A DNA stretch of 9,439 nt from Gemmatimonadota bacterium (GTDB lineage: Bacteria > Gemmatimonadota > Gemmatimonadetes > Longimicrobiales > RSA9). Positions 1 to 7,052 of the stretch are shown one piece after another. The DNA is taken from the NCBI GenBank assembly GCA_012027055.1, contig VEPF01000233.1, forward strand, positions 23,768 to 33,206. The letters run 5' to 3'. The translations under genes and the position numbers were made by a program. The notes beneath the pieces were generated by a model. The model saw only the letters and a list, made by a program, of their open reading frames with translations, searched no databases and was not told where the DNA came from. Numbering within the stretch: the stretch's first letter is position 1; every line of letters starts with the position of its first letter.

Positions 1-806
1 CCGAGCGATGCCGATGGCAGCAGGCCCAGCGAGCCGGCGAGCAGCGAAGCTTCGTCCGTCAGGATGTCGCCGAACATGTTCTCGGTGACGATCACGTCGA
101 AGTCGGCCGGCCGCCTGATCAGGTGCATGGCGCAGGCATCGACGAGCATGTGCTCCAGCCGGACGTCGGGATACTCCTCCTGCAGCACGGCAGCGGTGAC
201 CCGGCGCCAGAGGCGGGAAGTCTCCAGGACGTTCGCCTTGTCCACCGACGTGAGTCTCCCCCGCCGCTCTCTCGCCAGGCCGGCCGCCACTCGCACCACG
301 CGCGCGATTTCCACCGCGTCGTAGGTGCAGACATCGGTCGCCTGCTCGATGCCGTCGACCACCTCCCGCCGCTTCTCGCCGAAGTAGATCCCGCCCGTGA
401 GCTCCCGCACCACCAGCAGGTCCACGCCCGCCAGCAGCTCGGGGCGAATCGGCGAGGCGGCCGCGACCGCGGGGTATGGCCTGACCGGCCGGAGGTTGGC
501 GAACAGGCCCAGGGCGCGGCGGAGCCCGAGCAGCCCCTGTTCCGGACGCACCGCCGCGTTCGGGTCATCCCACTGCGGGCCACCCACGGCGCCGAGCAAC
601 ACGGCATCCGCAGCACGGGCGGCCTCCAGGGTGGAGGAGGGCAGGGCGGTGCCGGTCGCATCGATGGCGCAGCCGCCGAGCAGTTCCTCCCGGAACTGGA
701 ACTCGTGGCCCCAGACGCGAGCCACCGTGCTCAGCACCCGCACGCCTTCGGCGGCCACCTCCGGCCCCACGCCATCGCCGGGCAGCACCAGGATCGACGC
801 TTTCAT
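1..806 (-). CDS. leuB: 3-isopropylmalate dehydrogenase, N-terminal 268 residues (runs off left edge)
   Basis: LeuB is the cytoplasmic NAD-dependent enzyme that oxidises and decarboxylates 3-isopropylmalate to 2-ketoisocaproate, the third dedicated leucine step. Translation from the ATG at 806-804 begins MKASILVLPGDGVGPEV, the usual nucleotide-binding start of the isocitrate/isopropylmalate dehydrogenase family. It continues through the LLGAVGGP segment and a substrate-binding segment containing RPEQGLLGLRRALGLFANLRP. Near the edge it reaches the family signature NMFGDILTDEASLLAGSLG, which carries metal-binding aspartates. The family is usually about 350-360 residues, so roughly a quarter is missing only because the window ends. 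The start overlaps the leuD stop by four bases (ATGA), and GGAG lies seven bases upstream, which supports this start and coupled translation. No internal stop is seen. Identification is very secure. Confidence 0.96.
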   Translation of the reverse strand, partial: MKASILVLPGDGVGPEVAAEGVRVLSTVARVWGHEFQFREELLGGCAIDATGTALPSSTLEAARAADAVLLGAVGGPQWDDPNAAVRPEQGLLGLRRALGLFANLRPVRPYPAVAAASPIRPELLAGVDLLVVRELTGGIYFGEKRREVVDGIEQATDVCTYDAVEIARVVRVAAGLARERRGRLTSVDKANVLETSRLWRRVTAAVLQEEYPDVRLEHMLVDACAMHLIRRPADFDVIVTENMFGDILTDEASLLAGSLGLLPSASL

Positions 807-1432
807 GAAGCGGCTCCGCTGCGCACCGCGAACGTGCCAATCCTCGGCGGGTGTGCCGCCTCATAGTCACGGATCGCCGGCTCTGCACCGAGCAGGAACC
901 CCAGCTGGTCCACGCCGTGCAGCAGGCAGTGCCGGGCGAACGGATCGATGGGGAAGGTTACGCTCGTGCCGTCCGGCAGGGTCAGGGTCTGACTCGCCAG
1001 ATCGACGGTCACCGCGGCCTCGGGCTGCCGCTGCAGCTGCTGCTGAAGCGACTGGTGAACGCCGGCAGTGACGGTGACCGGCAGCAGCCCGTTGTGGAGC
1101 GAGTTGTTCCGGAAGATGTCGGCGAAGAAGGTGCTGATCACAGCGCGGAAGCCCCAGCCGGGCAGCGCCCAGGGCGCGTGCTCGCGCGACGAGCCGCAGC
1201 CGAAGTTGTCGCCGGCCAGGAGCACCTCCGCGCCGCGCGCCGCGGGTTGGTTCAGCACGAACTCGGGGTCGGGTGCGCCGTCCGGCGCATAGCGCCAGTC
1301 GGCGAAGAGGCCGGCACCGAGCCCCGCCCGGTCGGTGACCTTGAGGAACCTGGCCGGGATGATCTGGTCGGTGTCGATGTTCGCGATCGGCAGCACCACC
1401 ACGCGCGCAGTGAACGAGGTGATCCGGTTCAT
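803..1432 (-). CDS. leuD: 3-isopropylmalate dehydratase small subunit
   Basis: LeuD is the small swivel-domain subunit of isopropylmalate isomerase. It pairs with LeuC to convert 2-isopropylmalate to 3-isopropylmalate through a dehydration/rehydration cycle. The 209-residue product matches the usual length of about 200. It shows the family motifs IANIDTDQIIPARFLK near residues 16-31 and GDNFGCGSSREHAPWAL near the middle, followed by FADIFRNNSLHNGLLPV. These are the substrate-contact segments of the aconitase swivel domain. The start is ATG at 1432-1430, chosen because it overlaps the leuC TGA by four bases and has GAGGGG a few bases upstream. A longer open frame reaching 1657 would run far into leuC and is not needed. 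The stop overlaps the leuB start. No oddities are seen. Confidence 0.97.
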   Translation of the reverse strand: MNRITSFTARVVVLPIANIDTDQIIPARFLKVTDRAGLGAGLFADWRYAPDGAPDPEFVLNQPAARGAEVLLAGDNFGCGSSREHAPWALPGWGFRAVISTFFADIFRNNSLHNGLLPVTVTAGVHQSLQQQLQRQPEAAVTVDLASQTLTLPDGTSVTFPIDPFARHCLLHGVDQLGFLLGAEPAIRDYEAAHPPRIGTFAVRSGAAS

Positions 1433-2880
1433 GCGACCCCTCGCTTCCTGCACTCGCCGCCCGCCAGCCTGCGTGCATCCGCGACGTGTCCGCTCACGGC
1501 ACTGGCCACCGCGGTGAGCGGCGAGGCGAGGAAGGTCCGGCCGCCCTTGCCCTGGCGGCCCTCGAAGTTCCGGTTGCTGGTGCTGACCGCGTACTGGCCG
1601 GGCGCGAGCTGGTCGCCGTTCATGGCGATGCACATGGAGCAGCCCGCTTCCCGCCATTCCGCGCCCGCGGCCTCGAAGATCTCCCTGAGTCCTTCCGCCT
1701 CTGCCTGGCGCTTCACCGGCTGCGATCCCGGCACCACCAGCAGCCGCACGCCGGACGCCACCCGCCGCCCGGCGCTCGCGCGGGCGGCCAGCCGCAGGTC
1801 GCTGATGCGGGAATTGGTGCAGCTGCCGACGAACACCACGTCGACGGGCTGGCCGAGCAGCGGCCGGCCGCCCTCGAGGCCCATGTAGTCGAGCGCCTTT
1901 CGCAGGCTGGCGCGGCGCGCCGGGTCCGCCACCTGGTCCGGGTCCGGGACCGTGCCGTCAACCGGCATGCCCATGGCCGGGTTGGTGCCGTAGGTGATCA
2001 TGGGGGAGAGCGTGCCGGCATCGATTTGGACCACGGCGTCGTAGGTGGCGCCCGCATCGCTCGCCAGCTCGCGCCACCCGCGCACCGCGCGCTGCCACGC
2101 CTCGCCACGCGGGGCCGCCGGCCGGCCCTCCAGGTACGCGAACGTGGTCTCGTCCGGCGCCACCAGTCCGGCCCGGGCGCCCGCCTCGATCGACATGTTG
2201 CAGATGGTCATCCGCTCTTCCATGGACAGCGCGCAGATGGCGGAGCCCGTGTACTCGACGACGTGACCGGTGCCGCCACCGGTGCCGATCTGCGCGATGA
2301 TCGCGAGGCTGATGTCCTTGGCGGTGACACCTGGCTGCAGGCGGCCGTCCACGCGGATCTCCATGGTCTTCGGCCGCTGCTGCAGCAGGCACTGCGTGGC
2401 CAGTACGTATCCGACCTCGGACGAACCGATGCCGAAGGCGAGCGCGCCGAAGGCGCCGTGCGTCGAAGTGTGCGAATCACCGCACACGATGGTCATGCCC
2501 GGCTGCGTGAGCCCCTGTTCCGGGCCGATCACGTGCACGATCCCTTGCAGGTCGTGGCCCAGCTCGAGCAGCGGCACACCGAACTCCGCGCAGTTCTGCG
2601 CCAGCTGCGTCAGCTGCGCCGCCGCCAGTGCGTCGCCAATGCGGTAGCTGCCATCGCGCTGCCGCGGCGTGGTGGGAGTCGAGTGGTCCATCGTGGCAAT
2701 GGTCTGGTCAGGGCACCGCACGGTCAGGCCCCGCCGGCGCAGCTCGGTGAACGCCTGTGGCGACGTGACCTCGTGCACCAGGTGCAAATCGATGTACAGC
2801 ACCGCCGGGGTCTCCGGCGTTGCTGCCCTGACGGTGTGGCCGTCCCAGATCTTCGCGAACAGGGTACGCGGGCTCGCCAT
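1429..2880 (-). CDS. leuC: 3-isopropylmalate dehydratase large subunit
   Basis: LeuC is the large [4Fe-4S]-carrying subunit of isopropylmalate isomerase and acts with LeuD. The 483-residue product is close to the family length of about 465-475. It starts MASPRTLFAKIWDGHTV, shows HLVHEVTSPQAF and CGDSHTSTHGAFGALAFGIG in the first half, and carries the three expected cluster cysteines: Cys354 in VGSCTNSRISDLR, and Cys414 and Cys417 in AGCSMCIAMNGDQL. These sit seven residues later than the corresponding cysteines as I recall them in the E. coli protein. The typical STSNRNFEGRQGKGGRT segment follows. The start lies three bases after the stop of the regulatory-domain gene, with a G-rich stretch upstream. 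The stop overlaps leuD by four bases. The gene looks intact and functional. A long antisense open frame covers it but has no recognisable protein. Confidence 0.97.
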   Translation of the reverse strand: MASPRTLFAKIWDGHTVRAATPETPAVLYIDLHLVHEVTSPQAFTELRRRGLTVRCPDQTIATMDHSTPTTPRQRDGSYRIGDALAAAQLTQLAQNCAEFGVPLLELGHDLQGIVHVIGPEQGLTQPGMTIVCGDSHTSTHGAFGALAFGIGSSEVGYVLATQCLLQQRPKTMEIRVDGRLQPGVTAKDISLAIIAQIGTGGGTGHVVEYTGSAICALSMEERMTICNMSIEAGARAGLVAPDETTFAYLEGRPAAPRGEAWQRAVRGWRELASDAGATYDAVVQIDAGTLSPMITYGTNPAMGMPVDGTVPDPDQVADPARRASLRKALDYMGLEGGRPLLGQPVDVVFVGSCTNSRISDLRLAARASAGRRVASGVRLLVVPGSQPVKRQAEAEGLREIFEAAGAEWREAGCSMCIAMNGDQLAPGQYAVSTSNRNFEGRQGKGGRTFLASPLTAVASAVSGHVADARRLAGGECRKRGVA

Positions 2881-2883
2881 CGA

Positions 2884-3528
2884 CTACGGCCCCCACAGGT
2901 GCAGGAAGGAGTGGTGTGGCGCCTGGTGAGGGGCCCTGACCGGACGCGCCGGCGGCTGCGGGTGGTGCCCGTCGCGGTCGCGCAGGAGTGGCAGCTCCAG
3001 GGAATCCCAGAGTGCCTGCCAGCTGGCCTCGATGATGTCGACCGAGCAGCCCACGGTGCACCAGCGCTCGTCGCCCCGCGCCGATTCGATGAACACCCGC
3101 GCCCGGGCGGCCGTGCCCTGGTGGGGGTCGATGGTGCGCACCCGGTAATCGACCAGGCGCACATCCCGCAGCGCCGGATAGTGGGGCACCAGCGCCGTGC
3201 GGATGGCGCGGTCGAGAGCCTGCACCGGACCGTCGGCCTCGCCGGCGGTATGCAGCACGACGTCGCCCACCCGCAGCCGCGCCATCACCTGCACGGAGGA
3301 CGCGCCCGCGCCCTGCTTTCCGACGATGGCCGTGAAATCGATCAGCGCGAACGGCGCTCGGTAGTCCGGGGCCGACCGGCGGACCAGCAGCTCGAACGAA
3401 CCGCCGGCGGCCGCGAACCGGAAGCCGCTCCGCTCCAGCTCCCCGAGCCGCTCCGCCACGATGCTCTCCCGGCCGTCCAGCTCCAGGCCCAGCGCCTCGG
3501 CGCGTATGCGTACGTTGGTCTGCGACAT
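2884..3528 (-). CDS. stand-alone LeuA/CimA C-terminal regulatory-domain protein (no catalytic domain)
   Basis: This 214-residue product resembles only the C-terminal part of (R)-citramalate synthase of the CimA/LeuA family. Residues about 10-50 (GLELDGRESIVAERLGELE, then GFRFAAAGGSFELLVRR) match the linker helix after the TIM barrel. Residues about 55-182 match the LeuA dimerisation/allosteric domain, including GEADGPVQALDRAIR, VDYRVRTID, GTAARARVFIES and TVGCSVDIIEASWQALWDS. The HMGL-like TIM barrel with its RDGEQ and HxH motifs is absent, so it cannot catalyse condensation alone. The last ~30 residues form a Pro/His-rich tail with six histidines. The start codon overlaps the leuA stop by one base (TGATG), and leuC follows after three bases, so it is translated with the pathway enzymes. 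I infer a trans-acting regulatory or oligomerisation partner for LeuA or a separate CimA. Family assignment is strong; role is unproven. Confidence 0.88.
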   Translation of the reverse strand: MSQTNVRIRAEALGLELDGRESIVAERLGELERSGFRFAAAGGSFELLVRRSAPDYRAPFALIDFTAIVGKQGAGASSVQVMARLRVGDVVLHTAGEADGPVQALDRAIRTALVPHYPALRDVRLVDYRVRTIDPHQGTAARARVFIESARGDERWCTVGCSVDIIEASWQALWDSLELPLLRDRDGHHPQPPARPVRAPHQAPHHSFLHLWGP

Positions 3529-5084
3529 CACACACCCCACAGGTAGTTGTCCTGCTCGATGGCCGCGGCCTCGAGCGTCTGAGCGTGCGCCGCCTTGTTC
3601 AGGGCGTGCAGGTAGGCCCGGACCGCGCCCACCACCACATCGGGCGATGCACCCCGGCCCGTGAAGGCCTTGCCCTGCACCTTCACGCGCAGATTCACCT
3701 CTCCGACTGCATCCGGACCGCCCGGGTTGGCCTGGATCTTCAGGTCCTCCAGCTCCACCTGGAACGGGATCAGCGCATCGACCGCCGCGAACGCCGCAGC
3801 CAGCGGACCGTCCCCGAAGCTCACGGACAGCTCGGTCGGGACGCCGTTGTCCTCCAGCCTGGTCCTCGCCTCCGCCTGCCGCTTGCCGCAGACCACATCG
3901 AGGGCCGCCAGCCGGAACCGCTCGGGCACATCTTCCATGGTGCCGTGGTGGAGGATCGAGATCAGGTCCTCGTCGAGGACGTACTTCTTCTGGTCGGCGA
4001 GCAGCTTGAACAGCTTGTAGGCCCGATCGAGCGCGTCTTCGGCCAGCTCGTAGCCCAGCTCCCGATAGCGGCGCCCCAGGGCATTCCGCCCGGAGTGCTT
4101 GCCGAGCACCAGCTGCGACTCCGGCACACCGACCAGCTCGGGCGTCATGATCTCGTAGGTGGAGCGCTCCTTGATCACGCCGTCCTGGTGGATGCCGGCT
4201 TCGTGCGCAAACGCGTTCCGGCCGACGATGGCCTTGTTCGGCTGCGGCTGGATGCCGGTGATGTACGCGAGCAACTGGCTCGCGCGATGCAGCTCGCGGG
4301 TGTTGATGCCGGTGTGGTGCTGGAAGGCGTCGTGCCGGACCGCCAGCGCCATCACGACCTCTTCCAGCGCGGCGTTGCCGGCCCGCTCGCCGATGCCATT
4401 GATGGTGCACTCGACCTGGCGGGCGCCCGCCTCGATGGCCGCCAGCGAATTGGCGACCGCCAGCCCGAGGTCGTTGTGGCAGTGCACGCTGACCACGACG
4501 TCGTCGATGCCGGGCACGGTCCGGAAGAGCGTGGCGATCGCCTCCCTGACCTGCGCGGGATGGGCGTAACCGACGGTATCCGGGATGTTGATGATGCGGG
4601 CGCCGGCCTGGATGGCTACCTCGACGACGCGGCAGAGGAATGGCAGGCTGGTGCGGAGCGCGTCTTCCGGACTGAACTCGACCTCCTCCACCAGGGTCCG
4701 GGCATGGGCCACGGCCGTCGCGACCCGGTCCAGGCACTCCGCTTCGCCGATCCTGAGCTTGTGCTTGAGGTGGATAGGCGACGAGGCGAGGAACGTGTGC
4801 AGGCGCGGCCGGTCGGCATGCTGCAGCGCGGCCGCGGCCCGATCGATGTCGAGCGTGGTGGCACGCGCCAGCCCGGCGATCACCGGCCGTCGCACCTCGC
4901 GCGCGATGGTGCTCACGGCCAGGAAGTCGTCCTCCGAGCTGATCGGGAAGCCGGCCTCGATGATGTCCACGTTGAGCGCGTCCAGCTGCTGGGCGAGTCG
5001 GAGCTTCTCGGACGGAGTCATGGTTGCGCCCGGCGATTGCTCGCCGTCGCGCAGGGTCGTGTCGAATATCTCGATCCGCGCCAT
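3528..5084 (-). CDS. leuA: 2-isopropylmalate synthase
   Basis: LeuA condenses 2-ketoisovalerate with acetyl-CoA to give 2-isopropylmalate, the committed leucine step. The 518-residue product matches the long bacterial form. MARIEIFDTTLRDGEQSPG opens the TIM barrel with Arg12 and Asp13. The metal-binding HCHND motif puts His201 and His203 in place, followed by CTINGIGERAGNAALEEV. NAFAHEAGIHQDGV and GKHSGRNALGRR lie in the subdomain region. Residues from about 390 form the protein's own LeuA dimer/allosteric domain. The ATG at 5084 is chosen because the conserved sequence begins there and AGGA lies about six bases upstream. Longer in-frame starts (5159, 5213) would translate through the attenuator hairpin and add non-conserved sequence. 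It is the first structural gene after the attenuator and is therefore probably leucine-controlled. The stop overlaps the next gene by one base. Confidence 0.97.
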   Translation of the reverse strand: MARIEIFDTTLRDGEQSPGATMTPSEKLRLAQQLDALNVDIIEAGFPISSEDDFLAVSTIAREVRRPVIAGLARATTLDIDRAAAALQHADRPRLHTFLASSPIHLKHKLRIGEAECLDRVATAVAHARTLVEEVEFSPEDALRTSLPFLCRVVEVAIQAGARIINIPDTVGYAHPAQVREAIATLFRTVPGIDDVVVSVHCHNDLGLAVANSLAAIEAGARQVECTINGIGERAGNAALEEVVMALAVRHDAFQHHTGINTRELHRASQLLAYITGIQPQPNKAIVGRNAFAHEAGIHQDGVIKERSTYEIMTPELVGVPESQLVLGKHSGRNALGRRYRELGYELAEDALDRAYKLFKLLADQKKYVLDEDLISILHHGTMEDVPERFRLAALDVVCGKRQAEARTRLEDNGVPTELSVSFGDGPLAAAFAAVDALIPFQVELEDLKIQANPGGPDAVGEVNLRVKVQGKAFTGRGASPDVVVGAVRAYLHALNKAAHAQTLEAAAIEQDNYLWGV

Positions 5085-5111
5085 CCTGGTTCCTTCCGGC
5101 CTGAGGCCCCC

Positions 5112-5149
5112 AAAAAACAGCGGGCCTTCTCTTCTCGAGAAGGCCCGCT
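5112..5149 (-). terminator. intrinsic terminator of the leucine attenuator
   Basis: Read on the minus strand, AGCGGGCCTTCTC, loop GAGAA and GAGAAGGCCCGCT form a perfect 13-bp stem with a five-base loop (arms 5137-5149 and 5119-5131). G and then six T residues (5117-5112) follow at once. It lies between the leader peptide stop (5170) and the leuA start (5084), so it ends transcription before leuA unless it is disrupted. A segment inside the leader peptide gene can pair with its 5' arm, which makes it a conditional rather than a constitutive terminator. Confidence 0.93.
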
Positions 5150-5236
5150 CGGTCTGCATCAGTGTGCTTTCAACTACTTCGCACTCGCAGCGCGCACGCG
5201 CCTTCTCCCGCAAGGCTGCTGATCAGCAGCAGCCCT
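5137..5236 (-). promoter_or_regulatory. leucine attenuator RNA switch (pause hairpin, anti-antiterminator, antiterminator)
   Basis: Three pairings besides the terminator can be read directly on the minus strand. (1) GGCTGCTG (5234-5227) pairs with CAGCAGCC (5221-5214) around a five-base loop, extendable outward by one wobble and one A-U pair. It covers the CTG CTG CTG leucine codons and could act as a pause hairpin. (2) GCCTT (5216-5212) pairs with AAGGC (5204-5200). (3) GAGAAGGC (5207-5200) pairs with GCCTTCTC (5144-5137), the end of the terminator 5' arm, giving an 8-bp antiterminator. A ribosome stalled on leucine codons 17-19 would cover the 3' arm of (1), which is also the 5' arm of (2), leaving GAGAAGGC free for (3) and so permitting readthrough into leuA. 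Pairings are seen; the switching order is inferred from known leu/trp attenuators. Confidence 0.75.
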
Positions 5237-5280
5237 ACGAGCAGCAGGCTAAGCGCCAGGATGGCGAACAGTTGACTCAT
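5170..5280 (-). CDS. leuL: leucine operon leader peptide
   Basis: This is a 36-residue reading frame from ATG (5280-5278) to TGA (5172-5170). The first 20 residues are MSQLFAILALSLLLVGLLLI and the rest ends in LRVRSS. It has 11 leucines, three of them consecutive at codons 12-14 (CTG CTG CTC) and three at 17-19 (CTG CTG CTG), plus two Ile and two Val. GGAG lies 11 bases upstream of the start, a slightly long spacing. It sits between a strong promoter and a perfect terminator hairpin ahead of leuA, which is the classic place for a ribosome-sensing leader. Its coding RNA also contains the arms of the pause and antiterminator pairings. The peptide itself is hydrophobic and could superficially look like a membrane segment, but its codon content and position argue that translation speed, not the product, matters. 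The symbol is given by analogy with leader peptides of other leu operons. Confidence 0.85.
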   Translation of the reverse strand: MSQLFAILALSLLLVGLLLISSLAGEGACALRVRSS

Positions 5281-5364
5281 CGTGCAGCTATCTCCGAAAA
5301 ACGACGTGCAGGTCACGACGCGGGGGTGATGCCCAGGAGTCCACGCCGCAGCAACGTTCGACGG

Positions 5365-5393
5365 ACTGTAAGCGCCAGACCGCGCAGTGTCAA
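5365..5393 (-). promoter_or_regulatory. sigma70-type promoter of the leu operon
   Basis: On the minus strand a perfect TTGACA -35 box (5393-5388) is followed by a 17-base spacer and TACAGT (5370-5365), a four-of-six match to TATAAT. Transcription would start near 5358, giving about 78 bases of untranslated RNA before the leader peptide. The box begins 58 bases downstream of the stop codon of the preceding gene, also on the minus strand, so some readthrough transcription into the operon is possible. No clear operator was recognised. Confidence 0.75.
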
Positions 5394-5450
5394 GATGAAC
5401 GTGGCGCTCGCCGCCGCAGCGCAGCGCCGTGCGGGTGCGCGCGCGAGAGC

Positions 5451-7013
5451 CTACTCGAGCAGTCGGAGTCCGCGGCGGTTTGGACTGGCCGGGCTGCGTC
5501 CCGGCGCCCGGGTGGATTCGGCGTGTTCCGCAAGGCGCGCGCGCTGCACATCGCGTTCGTCGAGGACCCAGCCGGCCGGATCGACGAGGATGAGACCGTA
5601 TCCGTGCGGGTGCTCGTGCACGTCACAGCAGGTGGCGCGGGCCCACGGATCTTCCCAGCCCGGCGCGGTGCCCAGCACCACGTGGAGGCCGCCGCCGCGT
5701 CGGTGGGCCTCGCGCATGAGCTCGTCGAGCCCGGGCTCGTCCGGATGGACCCAGGGCGCGGGGAGACGTTCGTCGAGGAAGCCCCAGCGCAGTCGCACGA
5801 AATGGTGGAGCCGGCCGTATTCGTAGAGGGCGTAGAGGGACCTGGCGTCGGCCTCGAGCCGTCGCCGCAGCCGGGTGTTATCACCGCGTTCGAGGTACGC
5901 CCGCAATTTCGCGGGATCGCCGAAAGGGCGCGCGATGCCGCAGCAGCCCTGCACGAGCAGCCCCGGGGTGATCTGCAGCGCCCGCCCCCAACTATTGAGC
6001 TTTATGGTCTTCTGCGGCGGCCCCAGCTCGGCCAGCCGGCGCTGACCGGGGTCGAACGCCAGCGCACGCAGGAGCTGGCGCACGTCCAGTCCGCCGATGA
6101 CGTCATACCCTGTCAGCCGGGCGCGCACGCCGTCGAGCTGTGCGGCGGTGTACGTCTCCAGCGTCCGTTCGGCCACGTCGAGTAACGTCACCCTGGCCGG
6201 CTTCGCCGGTGGAAAGGCCACCACCAGAACGCGTCGCAACCGCGCCAGGTCGGCTCCGTGCGCGGCGCGCTCCGCCTCGACCCGCTCCAGGTGGGTGCGG
6301 AACGCATCCTCGTCCAGGTACCGGGCCGCGCGGTGACGGCGCTCGAGCGCCACGCGGTCGCGGACGGCGAGGCGCGCCGCCCGCAGCGCGCGATGAGCAG
6401 GCACCAGGCACCAGCTCCCGTCGGCTCGCACCTCGATGGCGCCTGCCCGCCAGTACGCGGCGGACTCGACGCGTAGGGAATGGTGGGGTGTCCAGCCGTT
6501 CACCTTTGCGACGACCTCCGGACCGGACAGGCCACCGCCGTGGGCATCGCGCCCCGCCAGCGCGAGCCGCTGGGCCGACCAGCTCGAGATGTCCCCGCCC
6601 CGGAAGGCTTCCTCGAGCTCCCGCACAGCCAGGGGCACCTCCGGGGCCGGCCGTGGCTCCGGCTCCGGCGGAGGCGGTAGCGGACGCTGGTGCCGCGGCG
6701 GACGCAGTCCTAAGCGGAAGGCCCAGAGGTCGAGCTCGTCGTCGTGCGGATCGAGCGCATAGAGGTCACCATCGCGATAGACGGGTGGGCGCGCCGGGCG
6801 GCAGCGGGAGAGCGAGCGGAGCGCGGCATCCGCCGGGCCGCGCCCGGCCTGCTCGAAGCGCTCGGCTGCTGCCGCCAGCGTCATGGGTGCGCCCTGCTCG
6901 AGCAGCGCCAACAGCAGGCGCGCGAAAGTGTTCGCCGCGGGATGGCGCGCCACACGGTCGAGGGACGGCACCTCGATACCGAGCACGTCGCAGTAGAGGT
7001 TGGCCTGTTTCAT
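5451..7013 (-). CDS. hypothetical protein, 520 residues, defence-island neighbour
   Basis: I do not recognise a named family. Residues 1-100 look like a winged-helix-type module: helices around TFARLLLALLEQ and TLAAAAERFEQAG, then a strand-like PVYRDGDLYALDP. Residues about 104-127 are a Pro/Glu/Arg-rich linker. A charged helical region spans about 205-265. A globular part follows with RRVLVVAF, LTGYDVIGGLDVRQLLRAL (about 300-317), GPPQKTIKLNSWGRALQIT (331-349), YEYGRLHHFVRLRWGFLDE (397-415) and LGTAPGWEDPWARA (447-460). The last part is distantly reminiscent of WYL-type or nuclease folds, but this is weak. No signal peptide or membrane segment is seen. The ATG at 7013 has no convincing Shine-Dalgarno sequence; the frame stays open upstream into the restriction remnant, so the start is uncertain. 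It follows that remnant on the same strand after 80 bases. The frame has no internal stop, unlike both neighbours. Confidence 0.75.
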   Translation of the reverse strand: MKQANLYCDVLGIEVPSLDRVARHPAANTFARLLLALLEQGAPMTLAAAAERFEQAGRGPADAALRSLSRCRPARPPVYRDGDLYALDPHDDELDLWAFRLGLRPPRHQRPLPPPPEPEPRPAPEVPLAVRELEEAFRGGDISSWSAQRLALAGRDAHGGGLSGPEVVAKVNGWTPHHSLRVESAAYWRAGAIEVRADGSWCLVPAHRALRAARLAVRDRVALERRHRAARYLDEDAFRTHLERVEAERAAHGADLARLRRVLVVAFPPAKPARVTLLDVAERTLETYTAAQLDGVRARLTGYDVIGGLDVRQLLRALAFDPGQRRLAELGPPQKTIKLNSWGRALQITPGLLVQGCCGIARPFGDPAKLRAYLERGDNTRLRRRLEADARSLYALYEYGRLHHFVRLRWGFLDERLPAPWVHPDEPGLDELMREAHRRGGGLHVVLGTAPGWEDPWARATCCDVHEHPHGYGLILVDPAGWVLDERDVQRARLAEHAESTRAPGRSPASPNRRGLRLLE

Positions 7014-7052
7014 TGCCGGCGCTTGAACTGGCAGCTGAACGTGGTCGCCCGT

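Noticed and set aside
1486..3546. Very long plus-strand open frame (686 codons) antisense to leuC and the regulatory-domain gene
   Set aside because: It has no recognisable domain, is rich in Arg/His/Ala as expected of a GC-rich shadow frame, and lies opposite genes identified with high certainty.
2884..4737. Reading the regulatory-domain gene as a 617-residue fusion extending upstream in the same frame
   Set aside because: The extension is an out-of-frame copy of leuA coding sequence; conserved sequence starts after the ATG at 3528, which overlaps the leuA stop.
5085..5213. Longer LeuA start at 5213 or 5159
   Set aside because: The added residues are encoded by the terminator hairpin and leader region and are not conserved; the ATG at 5084 has its own AGGA and begins the family sequence.
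5085..5360. T-box riboswitch ahead of leuA
   Set aside because: No T-box consensus or specifier stem was seen, while a translated Leu-rich leader with alternative pairings explains the region.
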